DNA from: Rhodanobacteraceae bacterium ZG21-1
GTDB lineage: Bacteria > Pseudomonadota > Gammaproteobacteria > Xanthomonadales > Rhodanobacteraceae
Reading direction: 5' to 3'
DNA length: 64,000 bases
Assembly (NCBI GenBank): GCA_021390615.1
Contig: JAJEJU010000022.1
Coordinates: forward strand, 372,001-436,000
In this document: one piece after another, positions 18,673 to 27,720 of the stretch
Numbering within the stretch: position 1 is the first letter of the stretch
How the letters are laid out: every line of letters begins with the position of its first letter
Notes under the pieces: model-generated
Told to the model about the DNA's origin: nothing
What the model saw: only the letters and a program-made list of their open reading frames with translations
Database searches by the model: none
Translations under genes and position numbers: made by a program

Positions 18673-19209
18673 ATGTCAGTAAGAACGTTTCAGCGGCATG
18701 GCATCTATCTAGCGCTGTTGCTTGCGCCTCTGCCGGCCCTGGCTTCGCTGGGCGGCAACGCCGCCAGCGTGAATCACGACATGACGGCGCTGCGCAGCAG
18801 CGCGACATCGAACGCCACGCTGGCCACGTCCGGCTCGAGCAAGTCGCTCGCCGCGCAGGCCATCGACATCACGCCGGCGGCAAGCCCGTATCAGGTGAAG
18901 GCCTTCACCACTGAGGACGGCACGGTGGTGCGCGAATACATCTCCAACGACAACGTATTCGGCGTGGCCTGGAACGGCCCGGTGATTCCCGATCTCTCGC
19001 AGCTGTTCGGCAGCGCCAACTACGCAACCTACCGCAGCTCGCTCGACACGCTGCACAAGGCGCATTCGCAGCGCAGTTCCCATCGCGCGGTGAACGTGTC
19101 CGAGCCTGGCCTGGTGGTGCATTCGTTCGGCCGCGTGCCGCACTTCTCGGGCAGCGCCTACATCCCGCAGTTGGTTCCGGCCAACGTCGCCACCTCGGAT
19201 ATCCAGTAA
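18673..19209 (+). CDS. DUF2844 domain-containing exported protein
   Basis: 178 residues with a Sec signal (YLALLLAPLPALAS). The mature part carries DUF2844 features: SLGGNAASVNHDMTALR, EDGTVVREYISNDNVFGVAWNGPVIPDL and the C-terminal GLVVHSFGRVPHFSGSAYIP. Function is unknown. It is translationally coupled to the following DUF3443 gene: the ribosome site of the latter overlaps this stop codon. DUF2844 and DUF3443 commonly travel together, so they likely work jointly in the periplasm or on the surface (inference). Confidence 0.85.
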   Translation: MSVRTFQRHGIYLALLLAPLPALASLGGNAASVNHDMTALRSSATSNATLATSGSSKSLAAQAIDITPAASPYQVKAFTTEDGTVVREYISNDNVFGVAWNGPVIPDLSQLFGSANYATYRSSLDTLHKAHSQRSSHRAVNVSEPGLVVHSFGRVPHFSGSAYIPQLVPANVATSDIQ

Positions 19210-19219
19210 GGAGATGACC

Positions 19220-20455
19220 ATGCGCAAAGCGATCTTGACCGCATCCTTGCTGGCGACCCTGGCGACGGGCTTCGGCGGCGCCGCCCTCGCAGCGACCAGC
19301 CCCGCCAATGTGCTGCCGCTGGCCGTGCATCACAGCACGGCAGTGACCGACGCGAACATTCCCACCGTCAGCATCACCCTGTGCGTGCCCGGCTATACCG
19401 ATTCGGCGCATTGCCAGACCATTCCCGACATCCTGGTGGACACCGGGGCCAGCGGCCTGCGCGTCGTGTCCTCGGTGCTGAACTCGACCCTGCAGAAGGC
19501 CTTCGTGCCCGAGACCTACAGCGGCAAGAACGTCGCCGAGTGCCTGCAGTACGTGGAGAGCGCGGTGTGGGGCAGCGTGTCGCAGGCCGACGTCTGGCTC
19601 GGTACCGATCCGACCAAGGGCACGCCGCCGGCAAATGCCCAGTACGGCAAGAGCGTGCCGTTCCACCTGATCGGCAGCAGCAGCGTGCCCAAGGCTCCCA
19701 GCGGCTGCACCAGCACCGGCCCGATCCAGGACACCGTGGCCGACTTCGGCTCCAACGGCACCATCGGCGTCAGCCCGGGCGCGCTCGACAACGAACCGCT
19801 GTACTACACCTGCAGCTCCACCACCTGCACCAAGGTCAGCCTGCCCGCGGCCTCGCAGGTACCCAACCCGGTCGGCAAGCTGCCCACCGACAACAACGGC
19901 GTGATCCTGCAGGTCAACGCCCTCAGCAGCGGCAATGCGCAGACCAGCGGCAGCGGCAGCCTGATCCTGGGCATCGGCACGGAGAGCAACAACAAGCTCG
20001 CCACCACGACCAAGATCGCCTACACCAACAGCAGCTACGGCATGAACGACATCAAGCTGCAGGTGGGCTCGAGCAAGGCCTCCACCTTCGATGCGGACTA
20101 CTACGACGCGTTCGACAGCGGCACCAACTTCCTGACCTTCCCGAGCTTCACCGGGATGTCGACGGTCAGCAAGTCCACCGGCCTGTTCGCCCCCAAGAGC
20201 GCCACCAGCGTGTCGATGTCGGTGACCGACGGCAACGGCACTGCGAGCAGCGGCTATGCCTTCACGGTGGCGTCCTACACCACCACCACGCTCAACAACG
20301 ACGCCGCGCTGAGCCAGGCCGGCGGCGAAGACAACATCGTGCTGATCGGCTTCCCCTACTTCTATGGCAAGACGCTGTACTTCGCCATGGACGGGGCGAG
20401 CGTCACCGCCGCCGATGGCAAGAGCACGCTGACCGGTCCGTTCAACGGGCTCTGA
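19220..20455 (+). CDS. DUF3443 family exported protein, pepsin-like motifs
   Basis: 411 residues. Two in-frame ATGs occur (19214, 19220); the second lies 6 bases after AAGGAG and is preferred. A signal peptide (ILTASLLATLATGFGGAALAA) is followed by the DUF3443 region: ILVDTGASGLRVV near residue 80 and AFDSGTNFLTF near residue 300. These two D[TS]G elements are placed as in bilobal aspartic peptidases, although no activity has been shown for the family as far as I know. Many Cys (CVPGY, HCQT, ECLQ, CTST, CSSTTC) suggest disulfides in an oxidising compartment. A terminator follows 53 bp downstream. Confidence 0.85.
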   Translation: MRKAILTASLLATLATGFGGAALAATSPANVLPLAVHHSTAVTDANIPTVSITLCVPGYTDSAHCQTIPDILVDTGASGLRVVSSVLNSTLQKAFVPETYSGKNVAECLQYVESAVWGSVSQADVWLGTDPTKGTPPANAQYGKSVPFHLIGSSSVPKAPSGCTSTGPIQDTVADFGSNGTIGVSPGALDNEPLYYTCSSTTCTKVSLPAASQVPNPVGKLPTDNNGVILQVNALSSGNAQTSGSGSLILGIGTESNNKLATTTKIAYTNSSYGMNDIKLQVGSSKASTFDADYYDAFDSGTNFLTFPSFTGMSTVSKSTGLFAPKSATSVSMSVTDGNGTASSGYAFTVASYTTTTLNNDAALSQAGGEDNIVLIGFPYFYGKTLYFAMDGASVTAADGKSTLTGPFNGL

Positions 20456-20508
20456 GCGAGAGGTCCTTGGCGGACCGCGTTGCGGGCGCTTCCGGTTCGC
20501 CGAGACTG

Positions 20509-20543
20509 GCCGCGGCATCGTCACGATGCCGCGGCTTTTTTTA
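20509..20543 (+). terminator. Rho-independent terminator after DUF3443 gene
   Basis: Perfect 12-bp stem GCCGCGGCATCG / CGATGCCGCGGC with a 3-base loop and a T-rich tail. It separates the DUF2844-DUF3443 pair from the autotransporter. Confidence 0.9.
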
Positions 20544-20721
20544 TCCGCACACGCATCACGATGACGTACACATGCAAGGCGCGCGACTAGGTCACAGGTC
20601 ATGGTCGGGTGCATTGGCAGCAGCACGTTTTGTGTAGATGGGCCGACGCATGAGCGGCCCAGTGAGCGCAGCAGGGCCGCGGCGACTCACGCATCCGACG
20701 TCCGTATCGAGGGGAAAGCAC

Positions 20722-23700
20722 TTGCGCAAGATCCACTACCGGCCATTGTCCCTGGCTCTGGCCTGCCTGTTGGCGCCGTATCACTACGCCCATGCCGGCG
20801 ACATTCCACTGGACATCATCCAGGAACCCTTCAACGACGATGGCAGCCAGTACGGCTACCGCCTCGGCATCAACGTCGGCGTCAACGGCGCAGCGCCGGA
20901 GGAATACCTGTTCGACACCGGCTCGGACTCGTTCAACATCGACGTAGGCCTGACCGCACTGCACGGGCAAGGCCCGTCCTGGTTTCCCACTCAGTCCGGC
21001 GCCGCCACCGGACCGCTGCAGTTCTACCTCTACGGCGACGGCACCTACGGCTATCTGCAGGCGGCGACCACGGTCAGCAGCATGCAGTTCTACAACTCGG
21101 GCAGCGGCGCCAAGGTAGCGGACTTCGCCACCGCGCAGGGCGCGCCGGTCGCGATCAACTACGCCTACGTCACCACTACCGCTACCGGCCAGGTGGTGGG
21201 CACCCTCCGCGACGGCGCCACGCTGAAGGTGGACGAGCAGTTCCAGCAGAACCTGGCCCAGGGTGTGGCCCCGGAAGAAGGCCATTTCTACGGGATTCTC
21301 GGCGCCGGCGACTTCGGCAACGGCGTGCCCGGCATGCTCACCCAGAGCGGCTACATCGTCGAGGCCAACGGCAACGCGAACGTGCCCGGCAGCTGCGGCA
21401 GCGCCTGCCTGATCGAGGGTCTCACCCCTGCGTTGCGTGCGCAGTTCCTCAGCGTGGTGCCATGGAACGGCGGCGCCCAGGGCAACTTCGCGCTGTCCGG
21501 CGCACCGTCGGCGAACCAGTTCGACAGCGTGTTCACCTATGTCCTGAGCGACGGCAAGCACAGCTCCAGCGCCACCCTGCCCACCCTGTTCGACACCGGC
21601 ACGCCGTCGATCATGCTGATCGACAACGACCTCGGCATGCAGGCGAACGAGAACGCGCTGGGCCACATCAACCAGTACGGCGATGAGATCCCCGGCCTGA
21701 CCCTCACCGCCACCGGCGCCGCGCCTGGCGCGAAGCCGGCCTCGATCACCACCGGCGACGACTCCACCGGCGACTATTCCAACGTGGTCACGGTCGGCCC
21801 CTACGGCGGCTTTCCGGACAGCGCGATCTACGGCATCTCGTTCTTCTTCCACAACGCGGTGATGTACGACCTGGCCAATCAGGCCACCGGCTACACGCCG
21901 TTCTATGTCACCGACAGCCCGATCAACACCGGCTTCACGGTGACTTCGGCAATGGGCCCGCTCGGCCTGGCCGGCACCATCAGCGGCAGCGGTGCGTTCA
22001 CCGTGGCCGCCGGCGGCATCGCCAACCTCAGCGGCAGCAACACCTACACCGGCGCCACCGTGATCGCGCAGGGCGGCTGGCTGGGCCTGGCCGGACCGGG
22101 CAGCATCGCCGCCTCGTCGGGCGTGCAGGCCGACGGCATGCTCGATCTCTCGCGCAGCGCCGGACCGGTGCAGATCCAGTCACTGTCGGGCGCCGGCGAT
22201 GTCGCGCTGGGCGCTAACACGCTGGTGCTGGCGAACGCCTCGGGCAGCTTCGCCGGCCAGCTCGGCGACGGTGGCCTGGGCGGCGGCAGCGGCGGCGGCC
22301 TGGTAATTGCCAGCGGCACGGAAACGCTGAGCGGCGCCAACAGCTACACCGGCCAGACCGGCATCGGCAGTCACGCCGCGCTGAACCTGCAAGGCTCGCT
22401 GGCCGGCACCGTGCTGGACGCAGGCGCGCTGTCGGGTCACGGCAGCATCGGCGGCAACCTCGGCGTGACCGGCACGGTCGCGCCGGGCGATGCGCTCGGC
22501 TCCTACCGCACGCTCAGCGTCGGCGGCAACTACGCGCAAGGCGCCGGTTCGACCTATCTGGCGCAGCTGAATCCGCTGCAGGCCGGCAGCTCCAGCCTGA
22601 TCGCGGTGCAGGGCAGCGCCACGCTGGCCAGCGGCGCACAACTCGACGTGCTCGCCCCGAGCGGACAGCTTTTCAGCAAGGGCGCGCGCTACACCTTGCT
22701 GAGCGCCGGCCAGGGACTCAGCGGCAGCTACACGCTGAGCGGCGACACCGCGCTCAGCGCCGTGCTCGGCCTGAGCGCCAGCTACGACGCCCAGCACGTC
22801 TACCTCGACGTGCTGCAGACGCGTGCGCTGATCGATGCAGCCGCCACGCGCAATCAGTCCGCCACGCTCGCCGCCGTGCAGAACCTCGCGCCGGCCGGCG
22901 TGCTGTTCACCGCGATGGCCAACCTGCCCAGCGACGCCCGACTGCGCAACGCCGCCGACCAGCTCTCCGGCGACGTGCACGCCAGCGCGCAGAACGTCTT
23001 CCTCGACGACAGCCGCTACGTGCGCGAGGCGATCAGCGGGCGACTGCACCAGGATGCGCAGGACGGCGCGAGCAACGGACCGGCGGTGCAGCAACAGGCG
23101 AACGGCGTGGCCTGGTGGGGCCAGTTCGTCGGTTCATGGACGCATGCCGACAGCGACGGCAATGCCGCCGAACTGTCCAGCACCGTCGGCGGTCTGCTGC
23201 TCGGCGCCGATATGCCAATGGCCCTCGGCGACGACGGCCGCGTCGGCCTGGCGGCGGGCTATACCCAGACCTCGTTCACCGCCGACCAGCGCGACGCCAA
23301 CGGCTCCAGCCACGACGGCACGCTGAGCGCCTACGCCGGCACCCGCTTCGGCGCCTTCGGACTGAGCCTGGGCGCGGCCTATACCCAGCATTCGGTGAGC
23401 AGCACGCGCAACATCGAGCTGGGCGATTTCAGCGATCATGCGCAGGGCAACTACAAGGCCTATACCAGCCAGCTGTTCGGCGAGGCCGGCTATCAGTTCC
23501 GCTTCCGCGCCACCACGCTCGAGCCCTACCTGCAGGCGGCCTATGTGCGGCTCAACAGCGATGGCTTCACCGAGCAGGGCGGTGCAGCGGCGTTGAGCGC
23601 GAGCGGCACGACGCGCAATGTCACCTACGCCACCCTGGGTGCACATGCGGCGACCAGTTTCCCCTGCAACGGCGATGTACTGACTGCGCACGCCAGCCTG

Positions 23701-23931
23701 GGCTGGCGCCACGCCTTCGGCGACGTCGACGCCAGCAGTCGTTTGGCTTTCGCCGGCGGCGAGGCTTTCGCCGTGGACGGACTGCCGATCGCACGCAATG
23801 CCTTGGCGATCGATGCGGGACTCGATCTGCCGGTGGGCAAGCACGCCAGCTTCAGCCTGTCCTACAACGGCCAACTCGCCCATCGCACGGTGGACAGCGG
23901 CTTCCGCGACAACTTTATCTGGCGCTTCTAA
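20722..23931 (+). CDS. Autotransporter with pepsin-like aspartic peptidase passenger
   Basis: About 1069 residues. TTG 20722 is favoured since it follows AGGGGAAAG and starts a clean signal peptide ending AHA; an ATG 84 bp upstream (20638) lacks these. The passenger begins with LFDTGSDSFNIDVG (about residue 65) and has a second LFDTGTPSIMLID (about 290), the paired Asp-Thr-Gly pattern of pepsin-type bilobal aspartic peptidases. Next come passenger-type repeats (LSGSNTYTGATVIAQGG; LSGANSYTGQTGIG) of the PATR class, then a C-terminal autotransporter beta-barrel from about 820 (WWGQFVGSWTHADSDGN) ending with the required aromatic FIWRF. The passenger would be displayed on or released from the outer membrane. 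Protease activity is inferred from motifs only. Confidence 0.85.
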   Translation: MRKIHYRPLSLALACLLAPYHYAHAGDIPLDIIQEPFNDDGSQYGYRLGINVGVNGAAPEEYLFDTGSDSFNIDVGLTALHGQGPSWFPTQSGAATGPLQFYLYGDGTYGYLQAATTVSSMQFYNSGSGAKVADFATAQGAPVAINYAYVTTTATGQVVGTLRDGATLKVDEQFQQNLAQGVAPEEGHFYGILGAGDFGNGVPGMLTQSGYIVEANGNANVPGSCGSACLIEGLTPALRAQFLSVVPWNGGAQGNFALSGAPSANQFDSVFTYVLSDGKHSSSATLPTLFDTGTPSIMLIDNDLGMQANENALGHINQYGDEIPGLTLTATGAAPGAKPASITTGDDSTGDYSNVVTVGPYGGFPDSAIYGISFFFHNAVMYDLANQATGYTPFYVTDSPINTGFTVTSAMGPLGLAGTISGSGAFTVAAGGIANLSGSNTYTGATVIAQGGWLGLAGPGSIAASSGVQADGMLDLSRSAGPVQIQSLSGAGDVALGANTLVLANASGSFAGQLGDGGLGGGSGGGLVIASGTETLSGANSYTGQTGIGSHAALNLQGSLAGTVLDAGALSGHGSIGGNLGVTGTVAPGDALGSYRTLSVGGNYAQGAGSTYLAQLNPLQAGSSSLIAVQGSATLASGAQLDVLAPSGQLFSKGARYTLLSAGQGLSGSYTLSGDTALSAVLGLSASYDAQHVYLDVLQTRALIDAAATRNQSATLAAVQNLAPAGVLFTAMANLPSDARLRNAADQLSGDVHASAQNVFLDDSRYVREAISGRLHQDAQDGASNGPAVQQQANGVAWWGQFVGSWTHADSDGNAAELSSTVGGLLLGADMPMALGDDGRVGLAAGYTQTSFTADQRDANGSSHDGTLSAYAGTRFGAFGLSLGAAYTQHSVSSTRNIELGDFSDHAQGNYKAYTSQLFGEAGYQFRFRATTLEPYLQAAYVRLNSDGFTEQGGAAALSASGTTRNVTYATLGAHAATSFPCNGDVLTAHASLGWRHAFGDVDASSRLAFAGGEAFAVDGLPIARNALAIDAGLDLPVGKHASFSLSYNGQLAHRTVDSGFRDNFIWRF

Positions 23932-23984
23932 GCCGGCCACGGCATCGCTCGAAATAGCGATCGCGACGTGGAAACTTGCGACTG

Positions 23985-24022
23985 GCGGGCCGGGGCGAAC
24001 GCTCCGGCCCGCTCAAGTTTTA
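23985..24022 (+). terminator. Terminator after autotransporter gene
   Basis: 12-bp stem GCGGGCCGGGGC / GCTCCGGCCCGC (one G-T pair) with GAAC loop, followed by TCAAGTTTTA. Confidence 0.75.
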
Positions 24023-24074
24023 GCGGCAGATAAATATTAAATCGGCGTGCGGCGCCGCTCGAAATTATTCAGCA

Positions 24075-24088
24075 GGCGGATATCCGCC
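24075..24088. promoter_or_regulatory. 14-bp perfect palindrome upstream of small exported protein
   Basis: GGCGGATATCCGCC lies 66 bp before the next start codon. It could be an operator or leader hairpin; no regulator is suggested by the sequence. Confidence 0.3.
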
Positions 24089-24153
24089 GCAGCGTATCTA
24101 TGCAGCGCGCTCCGGCGCTTTCTTTCAAATCATCTGACCAGAGGGAGTCAGCC

Positions 24154-24513
24154 ATGAATGCCAAGTCCGTAGTTCGTGCAAGCCTGATCGGTTTCATCGC
24201 CACGGCCGCGCTGGCCTCCGGCGCCGCGATGGCGCAGACCACCGCGCCGCAGGTCAGCGATCCCGGCCATCCGCGCGTCACCGAGGTCAACCAGCGCCTG
24301 GAGAATCAACAGACGCGCATCCAGAACGGCGTGGCCGACGGCCAGATCAACGCCAAGCAGGAAGCGCGCGACGAGAAGCAGGACGCCAACATCGCCCAGC
24401 GCGAGAGCGCCGACGAAGCCAAGAACGGCGGCCACCTGACCAAGAACGAGCAGCACAATCTCAACAAGTCGCTCAATCACGACAGCCGCCGCATCCACAA
24501 GCAGCGCCACTGA
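24154..24513 (+). CDS. Small exported Gln/Asn/Lys-rich protein
   Basis: 119 residues. Signal peptide (ASLIGFIATAALASGAAMAQ) then a highly charged, helical mature chain with repeated Gln/Asn/Glu (QRLENQQTRIQNGVADGQIN, DEKQDANIAQRESADEAKNG, NEQHNLNKSLNHDSRRIHKQ). No cysteines or hydrophobic core, so likely a disordered or coiled periplasmic protein. Similar short proteins occur in proteobacteria as uncharacterised 'DNA-binding/periplasmic' proteins; function unknown. The ATG follows GAGGGAG. A terminator lies just after the stop. Confidence 0.75.
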   Translation: MNAKSVVRASLIGFIATAALASGAAMAQTTAPQVSDPGHPRVTEVNQRLENQQTRIQNGVADGQINAKQEARDEKQDANIAQRESADEAKNGGHLTKNEQHNLNKSLNHDSRRIHKQRH

Positions 24514-24527
24514 TCGACCATCACTTC

Positions 24528-24562
24528 GAAACCTCCCCGCGTTCGCGTGGGGAGGTTTTTCG
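24528..24562 (+). terminator. Rho-independent terminator
   Basis: Stem AAACCTCCCCGCG with its complement around TTCG, followed by TTTTTCGTTT, 15 bp after the preceding stop. Confidence 0.88.
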
Positions 24563-25005
24563 TTTCTGCCGTACGCCAGCATATCGGCGACGCAAAGCCG
24601 GCCATACCGGCTTGCCGGCCGATTTCTATCGGCGTGTGCACGACAGCATTTAGTCGGGCGTCGACAAGCTCGACATAGCTGTGCACCATCAGTCCGCCTG
24701 CGCCAACATCACATCGCAGACTTCGTTTCATAAGACGGGCGCGACACGCAGCCCGCGTGAACCTGCAGACATACGCCGCCATTGGCTTTCGCAGCAAACT
24801 GCCATTCGGCAGAAACGATACGAGCCGGGCCTGCGGCTCTTCAGAAACATGCTTTTTGTGGGCTGTTTAACAGCAGAGCCGGCGCGGCATTCCGGATACT
24901 CGATGCGCTGTCCGAGGGGAGCGAGCTGCCTTGCGTTCCGACGCATCGCACGGGGAAACCAGACGGCTCGCCCAGGTTGTCGACCTTTCTGATCTTTCGC
25001 ATGAC
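24563..25005. other. Intergenic stretch without a gene
   Basis: About 440 bp with only short frames on both strands that lack recognisable features. It is less GC-rich than the flanks and probably includes the promoter of the following secreted protein. Confidence 0.5.
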
Positions 25006-25025
25006 CGCCGCGAATATTCGCGGCG
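25006..25025. promoter_or_regulatory. 20-bp perfect palindrome upstream of secreted protein gene
   Basis: CGCCGCGAATATTCGCGGCG is a perfect inverted repeat with its edge 46 bp before the start codon at 25072. Position and symmetry fit an operator; a short hairpin followed by TTTTC could instead act on transcription elongation. Confidence 0.4.
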
Positions 25026-25071
25026 CCGGTTTTCTATTGCTGATATCCGTCCTAGTCAAAGGGGAAAAGGC

Positions 25072-26580
25072 ATGCGCATGACGTCGAGCAAATTTTCCAG
25101 GAACGCCTCGCCGGTACGGAAGGCGCTATTCGCCTGCATCGCGTGGGGGATTTTCTCCAACGCGGCGCATGCGCAGAGCACGCAGTCCTATTCGGTCTCC
25201 GTGAGCAACGGCGGCACGCTCAGCTACCAGGTCGTCACCTCGGGATACACCATCTGCAACCAGAATCCGTTGGCCTACTGGAAGACCATCGATTTCCAGA
25301 ACTTCGTGTACACCGACTCCACCGGCACCAAGCACAGCATGAGCGGCGGCTTCGACTGGCGCGAAGTCGACGGGCCGGGCGGCAGCACGTCGGACAGCCA
25401 ACCCGTGCCGGGCTGCCCCATGCCGGAACCGGGCGGCCGCACCAGCGACACGCAGAGCTTCACCCTGAGTCCGGGCGACAACTCGGGCTACTACGTTTCC
25501 GCCACCCTGCCTTACGGCGTCGGCTCGCCCGGCCAGTTGAACGGCACCGAGAGCTTCAGCCTGTACGGCTTCGCCAAGCTGAAGTACCAGATCCTCGGCG
25601 TCGACTACGCGCCGCCCGGCTCGAAGAGCAATGTCACCTACGGCGGCAGCATGATGCGCGGCACCAGCCATTCGGACTCAAGCTCCTGGACCAACAACCT
25701 CAGCACCTCCATCGGCGTCTCGGTGAAGACCGGTTTCCTGGGCATCGTGGATGCCGCCGTCTCGTACACCGCCAGCGCTTCCTACGCGCAGGAAGGCGAC
25801 AGCTCGAACTCCATCACCGTGAGCACGACCAAGAACGTCACCGACGTGATTCCCGGCCCGGCTTCTGCAGCCACCGGCATCTCGCACGACTACGACGTGA
25901 TCTGGGTCTGGCTCAATCCCGAGCTCAACCTCAACTTCACCGGGCCGGACAGCATGCAGTGGAACGGCTACGCCTACGATCCGGCGGACGACGCCAACGA
26001 GATGGAAGTGGTGCCGCTCACCGTGGCCGAACTGAAGAACCCCACCTTGATTCCGATCGGTACCGTCGCGCGCTTGAATCGCAGCTGGGACAAATCCGGC
26101 CTGGGCGCGCTGACCACGGCCGACTATGCCGACATCCTCGAAGCCGATCCCTTCGTGGCGAATCCCAGCTTCAATCCGAACACCGACCCGAACCACCGCT
26201 TCGACCTGCAGAACGGCGAGACCTTCAGCTATACGCCGGCCTCGCCGGGCGGCCAGCCGATCACGCAGACCTATTCGATCTCGACGCAGACCACAACCTC
26301 GCAGGGCCAGGGCGCCTCGGATACGCACAGCGTGGGCCTGGCCATCGACGACACACTGAGCGGCGGCATCTTCGGCACCAAGGTCACCGCCTCGCTGAAG
26401 ATCAGCAACACCTACACCACCACCAACAAATGGAGCAACCTGCTCAACGGCGGCTCGGGCCAGACGGCCTCGCTCAGCATCACCGGCCCGGCCTCGACGG
26501 ACGGCTATACCGGGCCGACCACGATCCAGGTGTGGCGCGACAACGTGTATGGTTCTTTCATGTTCTACGGCATTCAGTAG
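25072..26580 (+). CDS. Large secreted protein, unknown; Ser/Thr-rich beta segments
   Basis: 502 residues with a signal peptide cleaved after AHA at 34. The mature protein is beta-rich with few charged residues. Residues about 195-260 are dominated by alternating Ser/Thr and hydrophobic residues (SSSWTNNLSTSIGVSVKTG, AAVSYTASASYAQEGDSSNS), a pattern also repeated near 420-470. Such stretches are seen in the membrane-inserting hairpins of beta-pore-forming toxins, but I cannot assign a family and other secreted beta proteins share it. The start ATG follows AAAGGGGAAAAGG; a second ATG is two codons later. Monocistronic, with a terminator about 100 bp downstream. Confidence 0.65.
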   Translation: MRMTSSKFSRNASPVRKALFACIAWGIFSNAAHAQSTQSYSVSVSNGGTLSYQVVTSGYTICNQNPLAYWKTIDFQNFVYTDSTGTKHSMSGGFDWREVDGPGGSTSDSQPVPGCPMPEPGGRTSDTQSFTLSPGDNSGYYVSATLPYGVGSPGQLNGTESFSLYGFAKLKYQILGVDYAPPGSKSNVTYGGSMMRGTSHSDSSSWTNNLSTSIGVSVKTGFLGIVDAAVSYTASASYAQEGDSSNSITVSTTKNVTDVIPGPASAATGISHDYDVIWVWLNPELNLNFTGPDSMQWNGYAYDPADDANEMEVVPLTVAELKNPTLIPIGTVARLNRSWDKSGLGALTTADYADILEADPFVANPSFNPNTDPNHRFDLQNGETFSYTPASPGGQPITQTYSISTQTTTSQGQGASDTHSVGLAIDDTLSGGIFGTKVTASLKISNTYTTTNKWSNLLNGGSGQTASLSITGPASTDGYTGPTTIQVWRDNVYGSFMFYGIQ

Positions 26581-26682
26581 TTGCCGGTAGATGTTGCCGT
26601 GACGTTGGGACGCGCTTTCGTGAGGGAACGCATCTCGACGCAAAGAGCGATTGCGGCGCTTAGCTGAGCCGTATCAGCAAAT

Positions 26683-26730
26683 CGAAAGCCCTCGCATGTC
26701 GCCTGGTGCGCATGGGGGGCTTTCGGTTTT
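26683..26730 (+). terminator. Terminator after secreted protein gene
   Basis: CGAAAGCCC pairs with GGGCTTTCG across a 29-base loop that can itself fold (CGCATG...CGCATG region), followed by GTTTT. Confidence 0.65.
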
Positions 26731-27249
26731 GTCGGCTGGCGTCCTGATTCATGGCTGCGCCTCAGGCGTCATCCTTACATCCAAGACGACGACGAGTCGT
26801 TGGCGCACAACACCGCCGCCATGGCTTCCTTCTCCATCACTATGGCGCGCAACCGACGCTTGCACGTCTGGATGGCTGATATCCAGGCACTTCACTTGCA
26901 TGTGCCTGGAACATGCGGTCAGCAAGACTATGGAAGCCATCCACCAGCGCCGAGCTGGAAGCATTCGCCCAGCGAGCCATCGATTATCATCGGAGCCTGC
27001 TTCCGATCGCCAGACGTCGCGAGCCAAGGTGAAGCGGATCTTCTGCCGCATCGCGGAGGCAGCCGACACGGAGACCTCCCAGCATCAGCCATGCTTCGAT
27101 ATTCTTAGCCCAGGCGCCGCCCTTGTCGCCCGCAAAATGACATTGGCTCGAATGAAAGGCTGGAGATGTGGCAGCCTCGATCCATGACCGAGAAGCTCAT
27201 GTCTCCTTGCAGCAAGATTCCAATCCGCAGGCACTCACAGGATGCAGCG
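26731..27249. other. Gene-poor stretch
   Basis: About 520 bp with no convincing gene. Frames on both strands (for example minus-strand 26749-27069) have irregular composition and no recognisable domain; decayed coding DNA is possible. The next gene's ribosome site lies at the right end. Confidence 0.5.
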
Positions 27250-27720
27250 ATGCAACACCGGATCTATGCCAGATGGCCTGCGCTAGTCACCTTCCTGGTT
27301 GCGATAGCTGCGCTTTCTCCGCTTGCATGGTCTTTTGGCCTCGACATTCGCCCTATTAATTTCAAATCGGCTCGCCCGCTTTACGACGAGCGCCTGCAAG
27401 ATGCCGTGGCCGAACCGGGCGGCGATTCAATGGCCATCCTCCAAATGAATGCGGACACCCTCATTAGCTACCCCACGCTGCGGGTGAAGGTGGTTGGATT
27501 CACGGACGACTGGGAATGCACTGGGAACGAGTGCATCCAACTGTCTCTTCGACGGGCAAGCTATGTGCAGGACTGGCTGATCAGTCACCATGTTCCCCGC
27601 AAGCAAATCGTCGGCGATCCGGAGGGCCATGGCAGCGCCGATCCTGTTGGCGATCCTGCGACGGAAGAAGGGCGAGCACGCAATCGACGCGTGGAGTTAC
27701 AGGTCATTTCGTTCCAGTAG
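27250..27720 (+). CDS. OmpA-like (peptidoglycan-binding) domain protein
   Basis: 156 residues: a short N-terminus, one hydrophobic segment (LVTFLVAIAALSPLAWSFGL, signal or anchor) and a compact OmpA-C-like domain. The diagnostic elements are VVGFTDDWECTGNECIQLSLRRASYV and EGRARNRRVELQV at the end, with the Asp and Arg that bind diaminopimelate in this family (GFTD, NRRVE). ATG 27250 follows AGGA; earlier in-frame ATGs (27184, 27199) lack a good site. Two Cys in the loop (CTGNEC) probably form a disulfide. The protein is short compared with full OmpA/Pal proteins. Confidence 0.75.
   Translation: MQHRIYARWPALVTFLVAIAALSPLAWSFGLDIRPINFKSARPLYDERLQDAVAEPGGDSMAILQMNADTLISYPTLRVKVVGFTDDWECTGNECIQLSLRRASYVQDWLISHHVPRKQIVGDPEGHGSADPVGDPATEEGRARNRRVELQVISFQ

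Noticed and set aside
26651-27187. 178-residue plus-strand frame and 106-residue minus-strand frame
   Set aside because: No recognisable domain and composition unlike neighbouring genes; left as possible decayed sequence.
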